Source: an uncultured Pelagibacteraceae bacterium (GTDB lineage: Bacteria; Pseudomonadota; Alphaproteobacteria; Pelagibacterales; Pelagibacteraceae). Taken from it: DNA of 64,000 bases. Each line of letters starts with the position of its first letter. Position 1 is the first letter of the stretch. The DNA lies in NCBI GenBank assembly GCA_902569055.1, contig CACFSU010000001.1, positions 20,001 through 84,000 of the forward strand, in the 5' to 3' direction. Below the pieces are notes generated by a model. The model saw only the letters and a list, made by a program, of their open reading frames with translations, had not been told where the DNA came from and did no database searches. Of this stretch, positions 37,124 through 45,879 are shown piece by piece. The translations under genes were made by a program, and so were the position numbers.

Positions 37124-38560
37124 CTATGCAATTTCATATTTTTTTTCGATAGACATGATAAATTCATTAATGTCATCTAATTTTTTTAGTTCTTCCTTAT
37201 CATCCCTATTGTCTGCTTGGTCTCTAAGTGTATCAATTTCATTATAGGCCATCCCAACTGTTTGCCATTTTTCTTTATTTTTGCTTAAAATTCTTCTAGC
37301 AATTTCGCTCTTTATATTTTTATATAAATCTGAGGGTAAAATGTCAGGTGCTTCCTGATAAATAATTTTTTGACCAAACCAACTACATCTTTTATCATGA
37401 AATTTATCTAATAATTTCAACTTATCCTCCCATGAAGAACTATGCCATATTTTAAATAAAGCAGTATCTTTATTGGGAATAAATTTTTCATAAAGAGTTT
37501 CCTCAGGTAATAAATCTTCTTGCGTTTGAGTTTGTGCTTTCTCTTCTGCAGCCTCTCTATTAATAATTTGAATATTCTTACAAAAATTTTTACTACTCCT
37601 TATTAATTCTGCTCTTTTTTGAATTGTTTCCAAATCAAGATTTAAATATGCTTTTTCTTTTAATGCAAATTTTTTATCTAACACTACAGGAGCTTTATTA
37701 GTTTTAATTACACGAAGCGCTTTAGGACTTAACTTTTTTAAATTTGCCTTAAGGTCCTTAACTGACATCTCTAACAGAGGCTCAGGATCTCGTCTTAAAT
37801 CAAATAAATATCCCCAAGATGAATAAGATGGATGAAAACAATGTTCTGGATGTAGAGTGCAAACAAGGTACATCATATTTTTTCCTTTTACATTTTCAAA
37901 AATTGTATATATACCCTCATTTTTTAAAATAGTTTCAACACTATTCTTTGTTGAAGTTCTTAAAAAATTTTCCCAATTTTCTTTATGTTTATCTTTGATT
38001 ATCCTTAGAACTTTTAAACTAGTATATGCATCATGAAATGCTGTATGCTGTTGAGAAGTATCAAATCCTTGCATTCTAGCAATGCTTTCTAAGGCTAAAC
38101 TTGTATTACCAGCTTCAGTAAGTTCAGTTTTTAAAGTTTCAGAATTCAAAGTATGAGCAGCTCGCGCAATATGCAAACCATCATGCTCTGTATTTGGTGA
38201 AGAATGTGTAATATAAGGATATCTATTTCCCTTAAAAAAATTAAAATGGAACATGCGTCTATCAAAATTAAGATTACTCCAACCTATAAACATCGCAGGT
38301 GCAGCTTTAGAAAAGAAATGCTCTACTGCACCTAAAAAATCATAATGTGAATAATTACCTTTAGTAAGTAAATCAATATTAGTCGAATTTACTAACAATG
38401 CCTTAGCACTTGGCACTTCTCCTTCTGGCATTCTACCTCTTATATTTAATTTTGAAATTTCGTTTAAATTTTTATCAACAACTACTGCACCAACTTCAAT
38501 TATTGAGCCCCAAATAGTACTATTTGTTGTTTCTGTATCGTAGATTACTATTTTATCCAT
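37124..38560 (-). CDS. sbcB: Exonuclease I-like 3'-5' DNA exonuclease (SbcB family)
   Basis: DnaQ/DEDD-fold exonuclease expected to degrade single-stranded DNA 3' to 5'. Motif I is YDTETT (D8, E10). Family blocks include IGWSNLNFDRRMFHFNFF (motif II) and HTAFHDAYTSLKVLR (motif III). The C-terminal half is helical and matches ExoI in length (478 aa against about 475 in E. coli). It lies 18 nt after the PD-(D/E)XK gene on the same strand, suggesting joint DNA-end or recombination work. Confidence 0.85.
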   Translation of the reverse strand: MDKIVIYDTETTNSTIWGSIIEVGAVVVDKNLNEISKLNIRGRMPEGEVPSAKALLVNSTNIDLLTKGNYSHYDFLGAVEHFFSKAAPAMFIGWSNLNFDRRMFHFNFFKGNRYPYITHSSPNTEHDGLHIARAAHTLNSETLKTELTEAGNTSLALESIARMQGFDTSQQHTAFHDAYTSLKVLRIIKDKHKENWENFLRTSTKNSVETILKNEGIYTIFENVKGKNMMYLVCTLHPEHCFHPSYSSWGYLFDLRRDPEPLLEMSVKDLKANLKKLSPKALRVIKTNKAPVVLDKKFALKEKAYLNLDLETIQKRAELIRSSKNFCKNIQIINREAAEEKAQTQTQEDLLPEETLYEKFIPNKDTALFKIWHSSSWEDKLKLLDKFHDKRCSWFGQKIIYQEAPDILPSDLYKNIKSEIARRILSKNKEKWQTVGMAYNEIDTLRDQADNRDDKEELKKLDDINEFIMSIEKKYEIA

Positions 38561-38578
38561 TATTTTTTATATAATTAC

Positions 38579-39265
38579 TTATGTTAAATTTGAAAGTTCA
38601 TTAAATTTTTTTAATCTTCCAAGAAACAAATTTTGATAAATAATTAAATCGTGCCCTTGAATTTTAAATTCTTGGAATAAGTTATTTACTGTGCAAACAA
38701 GTATTACGCAAGACGAGATATTTGAGTTATACACAATATTATGAGCTAAAGAATACGCACTTGTTTGCAACAACCAAGTGTCAATATATTGAATTTTTTT
38801 TGGTTTATTGCTTTGTTTAAAATCAATTATTGTCTCTTTTCCCTCATAAACTCCAACACAATCAGCGGTGCCTGCATATTTTTCTGGATAGTAAAGAGTA
38901 CATTCTGTTCCCCATATTTCTTCTAATCTATTTGTTAATCCTTTATCAATTATCTCTTTAGCCATTAATTTATATTGCTCACTATCATCAAAAAAACTTA
39001 AATTTTCTCTGCCTAAAAGATAAGATTCCAAATAATTGTGCATTTGTGAACCTCTGCTACTTGCCGCTTTTGTTATTGCCTCTGCTTCTTTTTCACCAGT
39101 TCTCTCACGCCAATTTGCTAATGCTGCTTTATCTTCCTCAGATTTAGTTGCATCAAGAATTGAAGTGACACTAGGTAATTTTTTTTCTCCCAATAAATAT
39201 CTTCTAATTCCATCTACAGTTGCTCTTGAAGATGTTGGATAATCATATTTTTTATTCCACTTCAT
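38579..39265 (-). CDS. PD-(D/E)XK superfamily exonuclease (MGME1/phage-type)
   Basis: A 228-aa nuclease of the lambda-exonuclease/RecB-like fold. The core is YAGTADCVGVYEGKETIIDFK, giving D135 and the D148-x-K150 pair, preceded by the helix RGSQMHNYLESYLLG and followed by QTSAYSLAHN. The N-terminus (LPSVTSILDATKSEEDKAALANWRERTG) is like mitochondrial MGME1 and phage exonucleases. No helicase part is fused. Next to ExoI and divergent (72 nt) from rmuC, so three DNA-processing genes are grouped. Confidence 0.82.
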   Translation of the reverse strand: MKWNKKYDYPTSSRATVDGIRRYLLGEKKLPSVTSILDATKSEEDKAALANWRERTGEKEAEAITKAASSRGSQMHNYLESYLLGRENLSFFDDSEQYKLMAKEIIDKGLTNRLEEIWGTECTLYYPEKYAGTADCVGVYEGKETIIDFKQSNKPKKIQYIDTWLLQTSAYSLAHNIVYNSNISSCVILVCTVNNLFQEFKIQGHDLIIYQNLFLGRLKKFNELSNLT

Positions 39266-39337
39266 TCTTTTCTTTTATATTATCATTTCTTGAACTTTAA
39301 AGTTTAATCATTACCTGTTAGTAAGATAAAATAAATT

Positions 39338-40507
39338 ATGGAAGCAATTTTAGGAGTAATAATAGGTTTTATTATATTTAGTGTTATTTGGTTTTTTCTA
39401 TTAAGACCAAAAAATAATCAAGCACCTGCTGATGAATTAAAAATTAAGGAAGAAGAATTAAAAAAATTTCAAATAGATTTGGCAACAAGAGATGCTGAGG
39501 TAAAAGCTGCTGAAGAAGCAAAACAAGACCTTTCAAATCAAATAAAAGAAAAAAAAGATGAAGTAAAAGATCTTTATGACAAAGTTGACGAAATTACCAA
39601 AGGTGTGACTGAATATAAATCAATATCTGAAAAAGCAATTAATAAACATGATCAAGCAGTAGCGCGACATACAAATTGGTGGGAAAAACTAACAACTAAC
39701 ATCACATACCAAGGAAAGTTTAATCAAGAAATTTTGGAAAATCTTTTAACTAGTGCAAATCTTGTAAAAGATAGAGATTTTTTTCCTCAAAAAAAACAAA
39801 CTACTTATGATGTAGATGAAAATAAAGATAGAGATGTAATTCCTGATATGCTGCTAAAATTTCCTGAGAGAAATTATATTATTGATGCCAAAGTATCTTT
39901 AACTCATTGGACTAAATATATTAACGAAAAAGATGATAATCAAAAAAAACAGTATCTTAAAGATCATATTGCATCTGTAAGAAACCACTTGTTTGGACCA
40001 AAAGGTCTGAATAAGAAAAATTATAATAAACTGTATGGAATAAAATCTTTACAATCTGTTATTGTCTTTTTTCCAGCACCTAGCTTGTATTCTATAACAC
40101 TTGATGCTGATAAAACTCTTCAAACAGAAGCTCTAAAAGCAAACTTTATTTTATCATCCCCCACTGAACTATTAAATATGATTAAGATTTTTGAACAAAT
40201 AAAAAGTGAAAGGAAACAAATTGAAAATATTAGCAAAATCATAACCTCAGCTAGTAAGATATTTGACAAATATTCTGATGTTAAAACCGCTATTAAAGGA
40301 GCACTGCAGTCATATAAAACTCATGCTAACCAATTACAAAGTCTAATTACAAAATCTTGGGGTTCACAAGGATTAGAAAAACAAATTAAAAAGCTTGAGG
40401 ATGAACATGGTGTAATACCTGGTAAACAAATTCCTGAAATACCACCTGAGCAAGCAACTATTACGGATGTTTCCGATCCCGAAGAAGATAAGGATAAATT
40501 GAATTAG
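39338..40507 (+). CDS. rmuC: DNA recombination protein RmuC
   Basis: RmuC-family protein with a restriction-endonuclease-like fold, thought to limit inversions at short repeats. An N-terminal membrane helix (about 4-22) is followed by a coiled coil (about 35-115, Lys/Glu heptads). The nuclease-like core comes next (VIPDMLLKFPERNYIIDAKVSLTHWTKY) and FFPAPSLYSITL later. Length 389 aa is normal. It converges with hisG at a 34-nt gap. Confidence 0.93.
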   Translation: MEAILGVIIGFIIFSVIWFFLLRPKNNQAPADELKIKEEELKKFQIDLATRDAEVKAAEEAKQDLSNQIKEKKDEVKDLYDKVDEITKGVTEYKSISEKAINKHDQAVARHTNWWEKLTTNITYQGKFNQEILENLLTSANLVKDRDFFPQKKQTTYDVDENKDRDVIPDMLLKFPERNYIIDAKVSLTHWTKYINEKDDNQKKQYLKDHIASVRNHLFGPKGLNKKNYNKLYGIKSLQSVIVFFPAPSLYSITLDADKTLQTEALKANFILSSPTELLNMIKIFEQIKSERKQIENISKIITSASKIFDKYSDVKTAIKGALQSYKTHANQLQSLITKSWGSQGLEKQIKKLEDEHGVIPGKQIPEIPPEQATITDVSDPEEDKDKLN

Positions 40508-40541
40508 ACAAAAAATGTAATCTGATATGACTATTTATAAG

Positions 40542-41228
40542 TTATTTAGAAAGTAATCTAATTAAATTTTTTAATCCTTTTTTTTTTAAATTTTTTTTAG
40601 AAGTAAAAATACATGCTTGAGATTTTAAAATATGACCGTCTTTAAGCACACGTAAGTTATTTACTTTAAGAGTTTCACCTGTAGAAGTTATATCTGTGAT
40701 TAATTCTGCAGACCCTGTAAAAGGATAAGCTTCCGTGGCTCCTAAGCTACTAACTAATCTAAATTGAGTTACACCTTTTGAAAATAAAAATTCTCTAGTC
40801 AAATTTGGGTATTTAGTTGCAACTCTCAATCTCTTTTTCTTTTTATCTCTAAATTCAAATGCAATTTCTTCTAAATCAGCTATTGTCTGAACATCAATCC
40901 AAGGATCAGGAATAGCAACAACTAAATTTGCTTTACCAAATTCATATTTTTTTAGTACATTAATTTTTTTTTGAGTATTAATTTCACTCTCTTTAAATAG
41001 GTCAAATCCAGAAAAACCAAGATCTAAAGAACCATCTCCTAACCTTTCAATAATTTCCCTTGCATGTAAATATAGAATTTTTATATTTGATTTATTTTTT
41101 ACTGAACCAATTAATTCTCTTCTTTCTGAAATAAGTTTTAATTTTTTCTTACTAAAGATATTTAAAACGTCTTTTCTTAATCTACCTTTGCTTGGAATTC
41201 CTATATTAATTATATTTTTCATAATCAA
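40542..41228 (-). CDS. hisG: ATP phosphoribosyltransferase, short form
   Basis: First enzyme of histidine synthesis. The 228-aa short form lacks the C-terminal regulatory domain and needs HisZ. Motifs: IGIPSKGRL at the start, LDLGFSGFDLFKE, RVATKYPNL and the PRPP-like loop DITSTGETLKVNNL. Its ATG overlaps the hisZ stop by 4 nt, matching an obligate complex. It ends the tRNA-His-hisS-hisZ-hisG run. Confidence 0.93.
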   Translation of the reverse strand: MIMKNIINIGIPSKGRLRKDVLNIFSKKKLKLISERRELIGSVKNKSNIKILYLHAREIIERLGDGSLDLGFSGFDLFKESEINTQKKINVLKKYEFGKANLVVAIPDPWIDVQTIADLEEIAFEFRDKKKKRLRVATKYPNLTREFLFSKGVTQFRLVSSLGATEAYPFTGSAELITDITSTGETLKVNNLRVLKDGHILKSQACIFTSKKNLKKKGLKNLIRLLSK

Positions 41229-42277
41229 TAATTTAAATTTAATGCAGCTCCTACTGCTGATACTTGTTTTTTTGAACCTAGGTCAGAAATTAATTGGTCA
41301 TATCTTCCACCGTTAACAACATTTTTTATTTTATTATTTGATTTAATTTCAATTTTAAAAACCATTCCTGTATAATATTCGAGCTGTCTTCCAAAAGAAG
41401 TTGAAAAAAAAACATTAAGTTTTAAAATTCTATTTGATGATGTTGGAAAATATCTTTGATCAACTGCTAAATTTATTTGATATTTTTTAAAAAATTTATT
41501 TAATACTTTTGCAGCTTTGTTAATAGGACATTTAATCTTCAAAAATTCTTTTATAATTTTTGATACATTTCTTCCTTTGCTTAATCGTCTTGGATCTTTT
41601 ATCTTTTTATCAAATCGCTTTAAAATTTCTTCAACTGTTCTTCCTACAACAATAGATGCTTTATCTTCTTTTAACATTTTTAAATAACGCCTTTTATCTA
41701 TTTCTACAATAGTTGGATCAACATCTGAGTTTGTCTCCAATCTTTTTAATAAATCAGTGAAATATTCTTCTCTCCAAAAATGTCTAGAGAGTCTTAATTT
41801 CCATCTTTTCGGAATATCTAATTTAGATATTAAGATATTAAATATTTCAACATTACCAAGCGTTAAAGTTCCTGATGAATATTTTAAATCTTTTAACGAT
41901 TTTAAAGATGTATTTATTATTTCTTTATCATCATTTTTTTCATCTTTAGAACCAATAATTTCAAATCCAATTTGATCTCTGATAATTGAATCTTTTTTAT
42001 TTTGAGATTTTCTATAAGCCTGTCCACTGTAAGATATTTTTTCTTTACCCTTCAAATTGTTTTCTAAATATCTGAGACATGAGACAATTGTTAAATCAGG
42101 ACGTAAGCACAACTCACTTCCATTTTGATCAACAAATGAAAAAATAAACTTTCTAAAATTCTCTCCTGATCTTTGAACAATGTGATTTGCCTCAATTACT
42201 GAAGGTAATTCAATATACTTAAATCCTTTAGCTTTTACAGACTTAAGAATTTTTTCAGATAAATTTTTTGATTTCAT
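41225..42277 (-). CDS. hisZ: ATP phosphoribosyltransferase regulatory subunit HisZ
   Basis: Histidyl-tRNA-synthetase-like protein without aminoacylation activity that binds short HisG and confers histidine feedback. HisRS-like blocks remain: motif 2 region LCLRPDLTIVSCLRYL, the GRQLEYYTGMVFKIE block and GGRYDQLISDLG. The anticodon-binding domain is absent, so the 350-aa length is right. It overlaps hisS by 23 nt and hisG by 4 nt. Confidence 0.9.
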   Translation of the reverse strand: MKSKNLSEKILKSVKAKGFKYIELPSVIEANHIVQRSGENFRKFIFSFVDQNGSELCLRPDLTIVSCLRYLENNLKGKEKISYSGQAYRKSQNKKDSIIRDQIGFEIIGSKDEKNDDKEIINTSLKSLKDLKYSSGTLTLGNVEIFNILISKLDIPKRWKLRLSRHFWREEYFTDLLKRLETNSDVDPTIVEIDKRRYLKMLKEDKASIVVGRTVEEILKRFDKKIKDPRRLSKGRNVSKIIKEFLKIKCPINKAAKVLNKFFKKYQINLAVDQRYFPTSSNRILKLNVFFSTSFGRQLEYYTGMVFKIEIKSNNKIKNVVNGGRYDQLISDLGSKKQVSAVGAALNLNY

Positions 42278-43652
42278 TAATTAAATTTTCTTTTGGAATA
42301 GTAATTTGATTATTTTCACCTTTAACTCCTAATAAATTTTTTAAAGTGATTGTATTTTCTTTAAATTCATTATCCCCACAAATTACTGCTACGGGACATT
42401 CCCTTTTATTAGCGTAAGTTAATTGTTTTCCTAGATTTTTTTTACTATCTAAAAAAATTTCAGAATTAATATTATTGTCTCTTAAAATTTTTAAAATTTC
42501 ATAATAATTTTTTAAGTATTTTTCAGCCATGACACATACAATAACTGGTTTTTGTTCATCAATTTTAACTTGATCCAACTGCAACATAGCAAACAATAAT
42601 CGATCAACTCCAATGCTTACTCCTGTACCTGGAATATCCACTCCTTTAAATCTTGAGATTAATTTATTATATTGGCCTCCAGAACAAATACTGCCAATAT
42701 CAACTTCTTTGCCTTTACTGTTTTTTGCTTTAAAGTTAAGATTAGTTTCAACACAAAATCCATCATAATAGTCAAGACCTCTCACAATAGTAAAATTTGT
42801 TTTAACTTGTTCAGTAAAATCTCCGTAACTTAAAATTCCATATAATTCCTCAATCTCTTTAATGCCCTCTTGGGTAAGTGAATTTTTAAAATTTTGTTTT
42901 AGTTCTTTAATATCCTTAATTTTTAAAAAATTAATAATTTGAGATGCTTGATCGTCATTTAAATTAGCGCCTTTTGTAATTGCACCACTTTTATCTTTTC
43001 TTTCTTTTTTTAATAAATCCTCAACACCTTTTAATCCAAAACCTGATTTATCAAGTTTATCAATAGCTCTCATAACTTTAATCTGTTTATCGTTTGATAT
43101 TTTTAATTCCTCAATTAAACCTTGAACAATTTTACGATTACTAACATTAATAACAAATTGATCTTTTTGAAGGCCACATTCAATTAATGTATTTGCAATT
43201 AAATTGCACAACTCTGCATTTGCTTGAGCAGGATTGACATTTCCAATTATATCACAATCTGCTTGAGTAAATTCTCTATAACGAGCATTACCAGCCTTTT
43301 CATTTCTAAATACATTTTGAATAGCATATCTTTTATATACTGAAGGAAGTTCTTGATTATTCTGGGCAACAAATCTTGCCAAAGGACTAGATAAATCATA
43401 TCTAAGAGTAATGTTTTTATCACCATCTTCAAATGAGAAGATATCAGACATAGAATTACTATCGTCCTCTGCAATAAAGGATCCTATATTTTCGCTAATC
43501 TCAAATGATGGAGTTTCTAAGGGATCAAACCCAAATCTAACAAAATTATCTTCAATAGCTTTTAAAAGCTTTTTTTTAAGAAGTAATTTTTTATTCCATC
43601 TATCTTCAAATCCTGAAGGTAATCCAGGAATTAATTTGTTTTCTTTATTCAT
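42255..43652 (-). CDS. hisS: Histidyl-tRNA synthetase
   Basis: Class II synthetase charging tRNA-His. Motif 2 region (LRYDLSSPLARFVA, RYREFTQADCDIIG), the HisA signature GLDYYDGFCVE and motif 3 (GTGVSIGVDRLLFAM) are present, with a C-terminal anticodon-binding domain. The start is the ATG at 43652 (MNKENKLIPGLPSGFED). The frame stays open to 43700, but that part lies inside tRNA-His. Only AAAA separates the tRNA CCA end from this ATG, and no Shine-Dalgarno is possible outside the tRNA body. Confidence 0.96.
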   Translation of the reverse strand: MNKENKLIPGLPSGFEDRWNKKLLLKKKLLKAIEDNFVRFGFDPLETPSFEISENIGSFIAEDDSNSMSDIFSFEDGDKNITLRYDLSSPLARFVAQNNQELPSVYKRYAIQNVFRNEKAGNARYREFTQADCDIIGNVNPAQANAELCNLIANTLIECGLQKDQFVINVSNRKIVQGLIEELKISNDKQIKVMRAIDKLDKSGFGLKGVEDLLKKERKDKSGAITKGANLNDDQASQIINFLKIKDIKELKQNFKNSLTQEGIKEIEELYGILSYGDFTEQVKTNFTIVRGLDYYDGFCVETNLNFKAKNSKGKEVDIGSICSGGQYNKLISRFKGVDIPGTGVSIGVDRLLFAMLQLDQVKIDEQKPVIVCVMAEKYLKNYYEILKILRDNNINSEIFLDSKKNLGKQLTYANKRECPVAVICGDNEFKENTITLKNLLGVKGENNQITIPKENLINEIKKFI

Positions 43653-43656
43653 TTTT

Positions 43657-43731
43657 TGGTACCCGGGCTGAGAGTCGAACTCAAACTTAAAGTTCCACAA
43701 ACTTCCGTGCTAACCATTACACCACCCGGGC
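43657..43731 (-). tRNA. tRNA-His (GTG), CCA encoded
   Basis: The reverse complement folds as GCCCGGG / TG / D-arm GTGT..GCAC / anticodon arm GAAGT-TTGTGGA-ACTTT / T-arm TTGAG-TTCGACT-CTCAG / CCCGGGT / A / CCA. The loop puts GTG at 34-36. There is no G at -1, the first pair is G1-U72 and the discriminator is A73. This is the derived alphaproteobacterial tRNA-His type instead of the general G-1:C73 type. It lies 4 nt before hisS, its own synthetase gene. Confidence 0.95.
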
Positions 43732-43776
43732 TTATCCTTTTTGTTTTTATCTTATTTTGTGTGGATTTAAAATTAT

Positions 43777-43782
43777 ATTATA
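43777..43782 (-). promoter_or_regulatory. Possible -10 box for tRNA-His-hisS-hisZ-hisG
   Basis: A perfect TATAAT on the minus strand lies about 45 nt upstream of the tRNA 5' end. No good -35 box is found; the palindrome at 43792-43811 covers where it would be. Confidence 0.35.
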
Positions 43783-43791
43783 AATGATTAA

Positions 43792-43811
43792 ATGCTAGCT
43801 TTAGCTAGCAT
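43792..43811. repeat. Perfect palindrome upstream of tRNA-His
   Basis: ATGCTAGCT, two T residues, AGCTAGCAT: a 9-bp perfect inverted repeat. No T-run follows on either strand, so it is a poor intrinsic terminator. It overlaps the expected -35 zone of the tRNA-His promoter and could be an operator. Of the 270 nt between tRNA-His and cspA, this, the possible -10 box and the cspA terminator are the only structures recognised. Confidence 0.5.
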
Positions 43812-43942
43812 GGAAATGACTGTGCACACCTCTATTATTTCCTCTTGGAATAATTTTCAGAGTACTTGTAATTATATTTCTGTTGGTCGCTTTAATAATC
43901 ATGAACAACCTTTTAGACAAATAATAAAATTATTCAAGCCTT

Positions 43943-43984
43943 AAAAAGGACGTTTACCAAATTTTCTTAGATAAAACGCCCTTT
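43943..43984 (-). terminator. Probable intrinsic terminator of cspA
   Basis: On the minus strand AAAGGGCGTTT (43984-43974) pairs with AAACGTCCTTT (43955-43945) apart from one G-U pair. The loop is 18 nt, and a short T-run (to about 43943) follows. It lies about 17 nt after the cspA stop. It is one of very few terminator-like hairpins in the window. Confidence 0.6.
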
Positions 43985-44001
43985 ACAATTTTCTCAAATA
44001 A

Positions 44002-44214
44002 TTAGTCTAATTTTTTTAGATTTATAGCAGAGGGACCTTTGGGACCGTCTTCTAATGTAAACTCTAGTTTGTCTCCTTCGTTTAAATACCTCATCCCAGC
44101 TGCTTTTACTGCTGATGCGTGAACGAATGCATCTTTTTCTTTATCATCTCTTTCGATAAATCCGTAACCCTTTTTACCGTTAAACCATTTTACTTTACCA
44201 TGTAGTGTACTCAT
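44002..44214 (-). CDS. cspA: Cold-shock family RNA chaperone
   Basis: A 70-aa single cold-shock domain that binds single-stranded RNA/DNA. RNP1 is KGYGFIER (about 15-22) and RNP2 is DAFVHASAV (about 28-36). Such proteins melt mRNA structure; whether this copy is cold-induced or constitutive is not visible. It lies between tRNA-Phe and its own terminator as a short, probably separate unit. Confidence 0.95.
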   Translation of the reverse strand: MSTLHGKVKWFNGKKGYGFIERDDKEKDAFVHASAVKAAGMRYLNEGDKLEFTLEDGPKGPSAINLKKLD

Positions 44215-44293
44215 CTTATTTCTTAGTCCTTTTTGTTATTTATTATGACTGGAAGTTAAATTTTTTTTAAATTTTTTTCAAGATTAAAAGTGG

Positions 44294-44368
44294 TGGTGGC
44301 TGAGGAAGGATTCGCACCTCCGACACAAGCCTTTTCAGGGCTCTGCTCTACTCCTGAGCTACTCAGCC
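44294..44368 (-). tRNA. tRNA-Phe (GAA), CCA encoded
   Basis: The reverse complement folds as GGCTGAG / TA / D-arm GCTC-AGGAGTA-GAGC / A / anticodon arm GAGCC-CTGAAAA-GGCTT / variable GTGTC / T-arm GGAGG-TGCGAAT-CCTTC / CTCAGCC / A / CCA. Anticodon GAA reads UUU/UUC. The T-loop has G at position 55 where T (pseudouridine) is nearly universal. The gene sits 6 nt after infA on the same strand. Confidence 0.93.
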
Positions 44369-44374
44369 TTAAGA

Positions 44375-44590
44375 TTAACCTCTAAAGATTATTCTACCTT
44401 TAGTAAGATCGTAAGGGGTCATTTCTACTGTAACATTATCGCCTTGCAGGACTCTAATTCTATTTTTTCTGAGCTTTCCTGCAGTATGAGCCGTAACTGT
44501 ATGACCATTTTCTAATTGAACTCTAAACATAGCATTAGGTAACAAATCTGTTACTGTGCCCTTAAATTCAAGTAGATCTTGTTTTGACAA
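44375..44590 (-). CDS. infA: Translation initiation factor IF-1
   Basis: A 71-aa single S1/OB-fold protein that binds the ribosomal A site during initiation. Matches are strong along the whole length ([43 protein letters not shown]). It follows hisD by 2 nt, the usual alphaproteobacterial murA-DUF2948-hisD-infA order. Confidence 0.97.
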   Translation of the reverse strand: MSKQDLLEFKGTVTDLLPNAMFRVQLENGHTVTAHTAGKLRKNRIRVLQGDNVTVEMTPYDLTKGRIIFRG

Positions 44591-44592
44591 AT

Positions 44593-45879
44593 TTATTTTC
44601 TCCTAATTCTTTTTTTTACTGAGTAAGCATGTCCTGCTAAACCCTCATAATTTGCAAGAGTTATAACTGATGGCCCAAGACTTTCAATACCCTTTTTCGA
44701 TAAGTTAATATAAGAAATTCTTTTATAAAATTCGTTAACGCTTAATCCACTGGAATATTTTGCCGAACCATTTGTTGGTAATACATGGTTTGAACCTACA
44801 TTATAATCTGTCATTGCCATTACTGCATATTTTCCTAAACAAATTGACCCAGCATTATTAATTTTTTTTACTAAGGATTTATAGTTTTTAACATTTAACT
44901 CCAAGTGTTCTGGTGCAATTTTATTTATTAAATCTATAATTTTTTTATCTGAACTAATATGAATTAAAATCCCATTATTAATTAAACTTTTTTTAGCTAT
45001 AAAATTTCTTGGAATTTTTTTTAATTGTTTAAAAATTTCTATTTTTACTTTTTCAATAAATCTTATATCTTTCGAAATTAGAATACATTGAGCTAATGAA
45101 TCATGTTCTGCTTGTCCAACTAAATCACTTGCAACCCATTCTGGATTAGAAAACTTATCACATACAATTGTTATTTCAGATGGTCCAGCAGTCATCCCTT
45201 CTATACCTACATCTCCGAATACCTCTTTTTTTGCTGCAGCAACATAAGCGTTACCCGGTCCTACAATTTTATTTACTTTTTTTATTTTTTTAGTTCCATA
45301 CGCAACAGCTGCAATTGCAGATGGTCCACCTATTGAATAAATTTCTTTGATTTTACATTTTCTTGCAGCGTATAAAACTGCAGAATTTTGTTTTCCTTTT
45401 GGCCCAGGATTAATCATCACTATTCTTTTAACACCTGCTACTAAAGCAGGTATCGCATTCATTAAAACACTTGAAGGATATGACGCAGTTGAACCAGGAA
45501 CATAAATTGCGACTGATTCTACGGGTAAATACTTATATTCAAGTTTGTTACCTAATATATCTTTATAGGAAATATTTTTAAATTTCTGGAGAGAGTGAAA
45601 TTTATAAATTCTATTATAAGCAATATCAATTGCTCTTTTTACTTCTTTTTCTAAGCTTGCAATTGAATTTGATATTTGTTTTGTAGAGGGAAATATTCTT
45701 GAATTTTTGTTAAATCTTTTCTCATATTTAATTAAAGCTTTATCACCATTTTTCTTAACATCCCTAATTATATCTGAAACAGAAATTTGGCCAGATTGAA
45801 TCTTATTTTTTCTTTTTAATAATAATTTATCTAAAATTCGATCAAAATTTTTACTATTACTATTTAATATATTCATCAA
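44593..45879 (-). CDS. hisD: Histidinol dehydrogenase
   Basis: Zinc enzyme for the last two oxidations of histidine synthesis. Motifs: [60 protein letters not shown] with zinc-site His, and the conserved end [21 protein letters not shown]. Length 428 aa is normal. It is away from hisZ/hisG but on the same strand. Confidence 0.95.
   Translation of the reverse strand: MMNILNSNSKNFDRILDKLLLKRKNKIQSGQISVSDIIRDVKKNGDKALIKYEKRFNKNSRIFPSTKQISNSIASLEKEVKRAIDIAYNRIYKFHSLQKFKNISYKDILGNKLEYKYLPVESVAIYVPGSTASYPSSVLMNAIPALVAGVKRIVMINPGPKGKQNSAVLYAARKCKIKEIYSIGGPSAIAAVAYGTKKIKKVNKIVGPGNAYVAAAKKEVFGDVGIEGMTAGPSEITIVCDKFSNPEWVASDLVGQAEHDSLAQCILISKDIRFIEKVKIEIFKQLKKIPRNFIAKKSLINNGILIHISSDKKIIDLINKIAPEHLELNVKNYKSLVKKINNAGSICLGKYAVMAMTDYNVGSNHVLPTNGSAKYSSGLSVNEFYKRISYINLSKKGIESLGPSVITLANYEGLAGHAYSVKKRIRRK

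Noticed and set aside
40508..40541. Bidirectional terminator between rmuC and hisG
   Set aside because: The 34-nt gap shows no convincing inverted repeat.
43653..43700. Longer hisS start at 43700
   Set aside because: It would put the first 16 codons inside tRNA-His.
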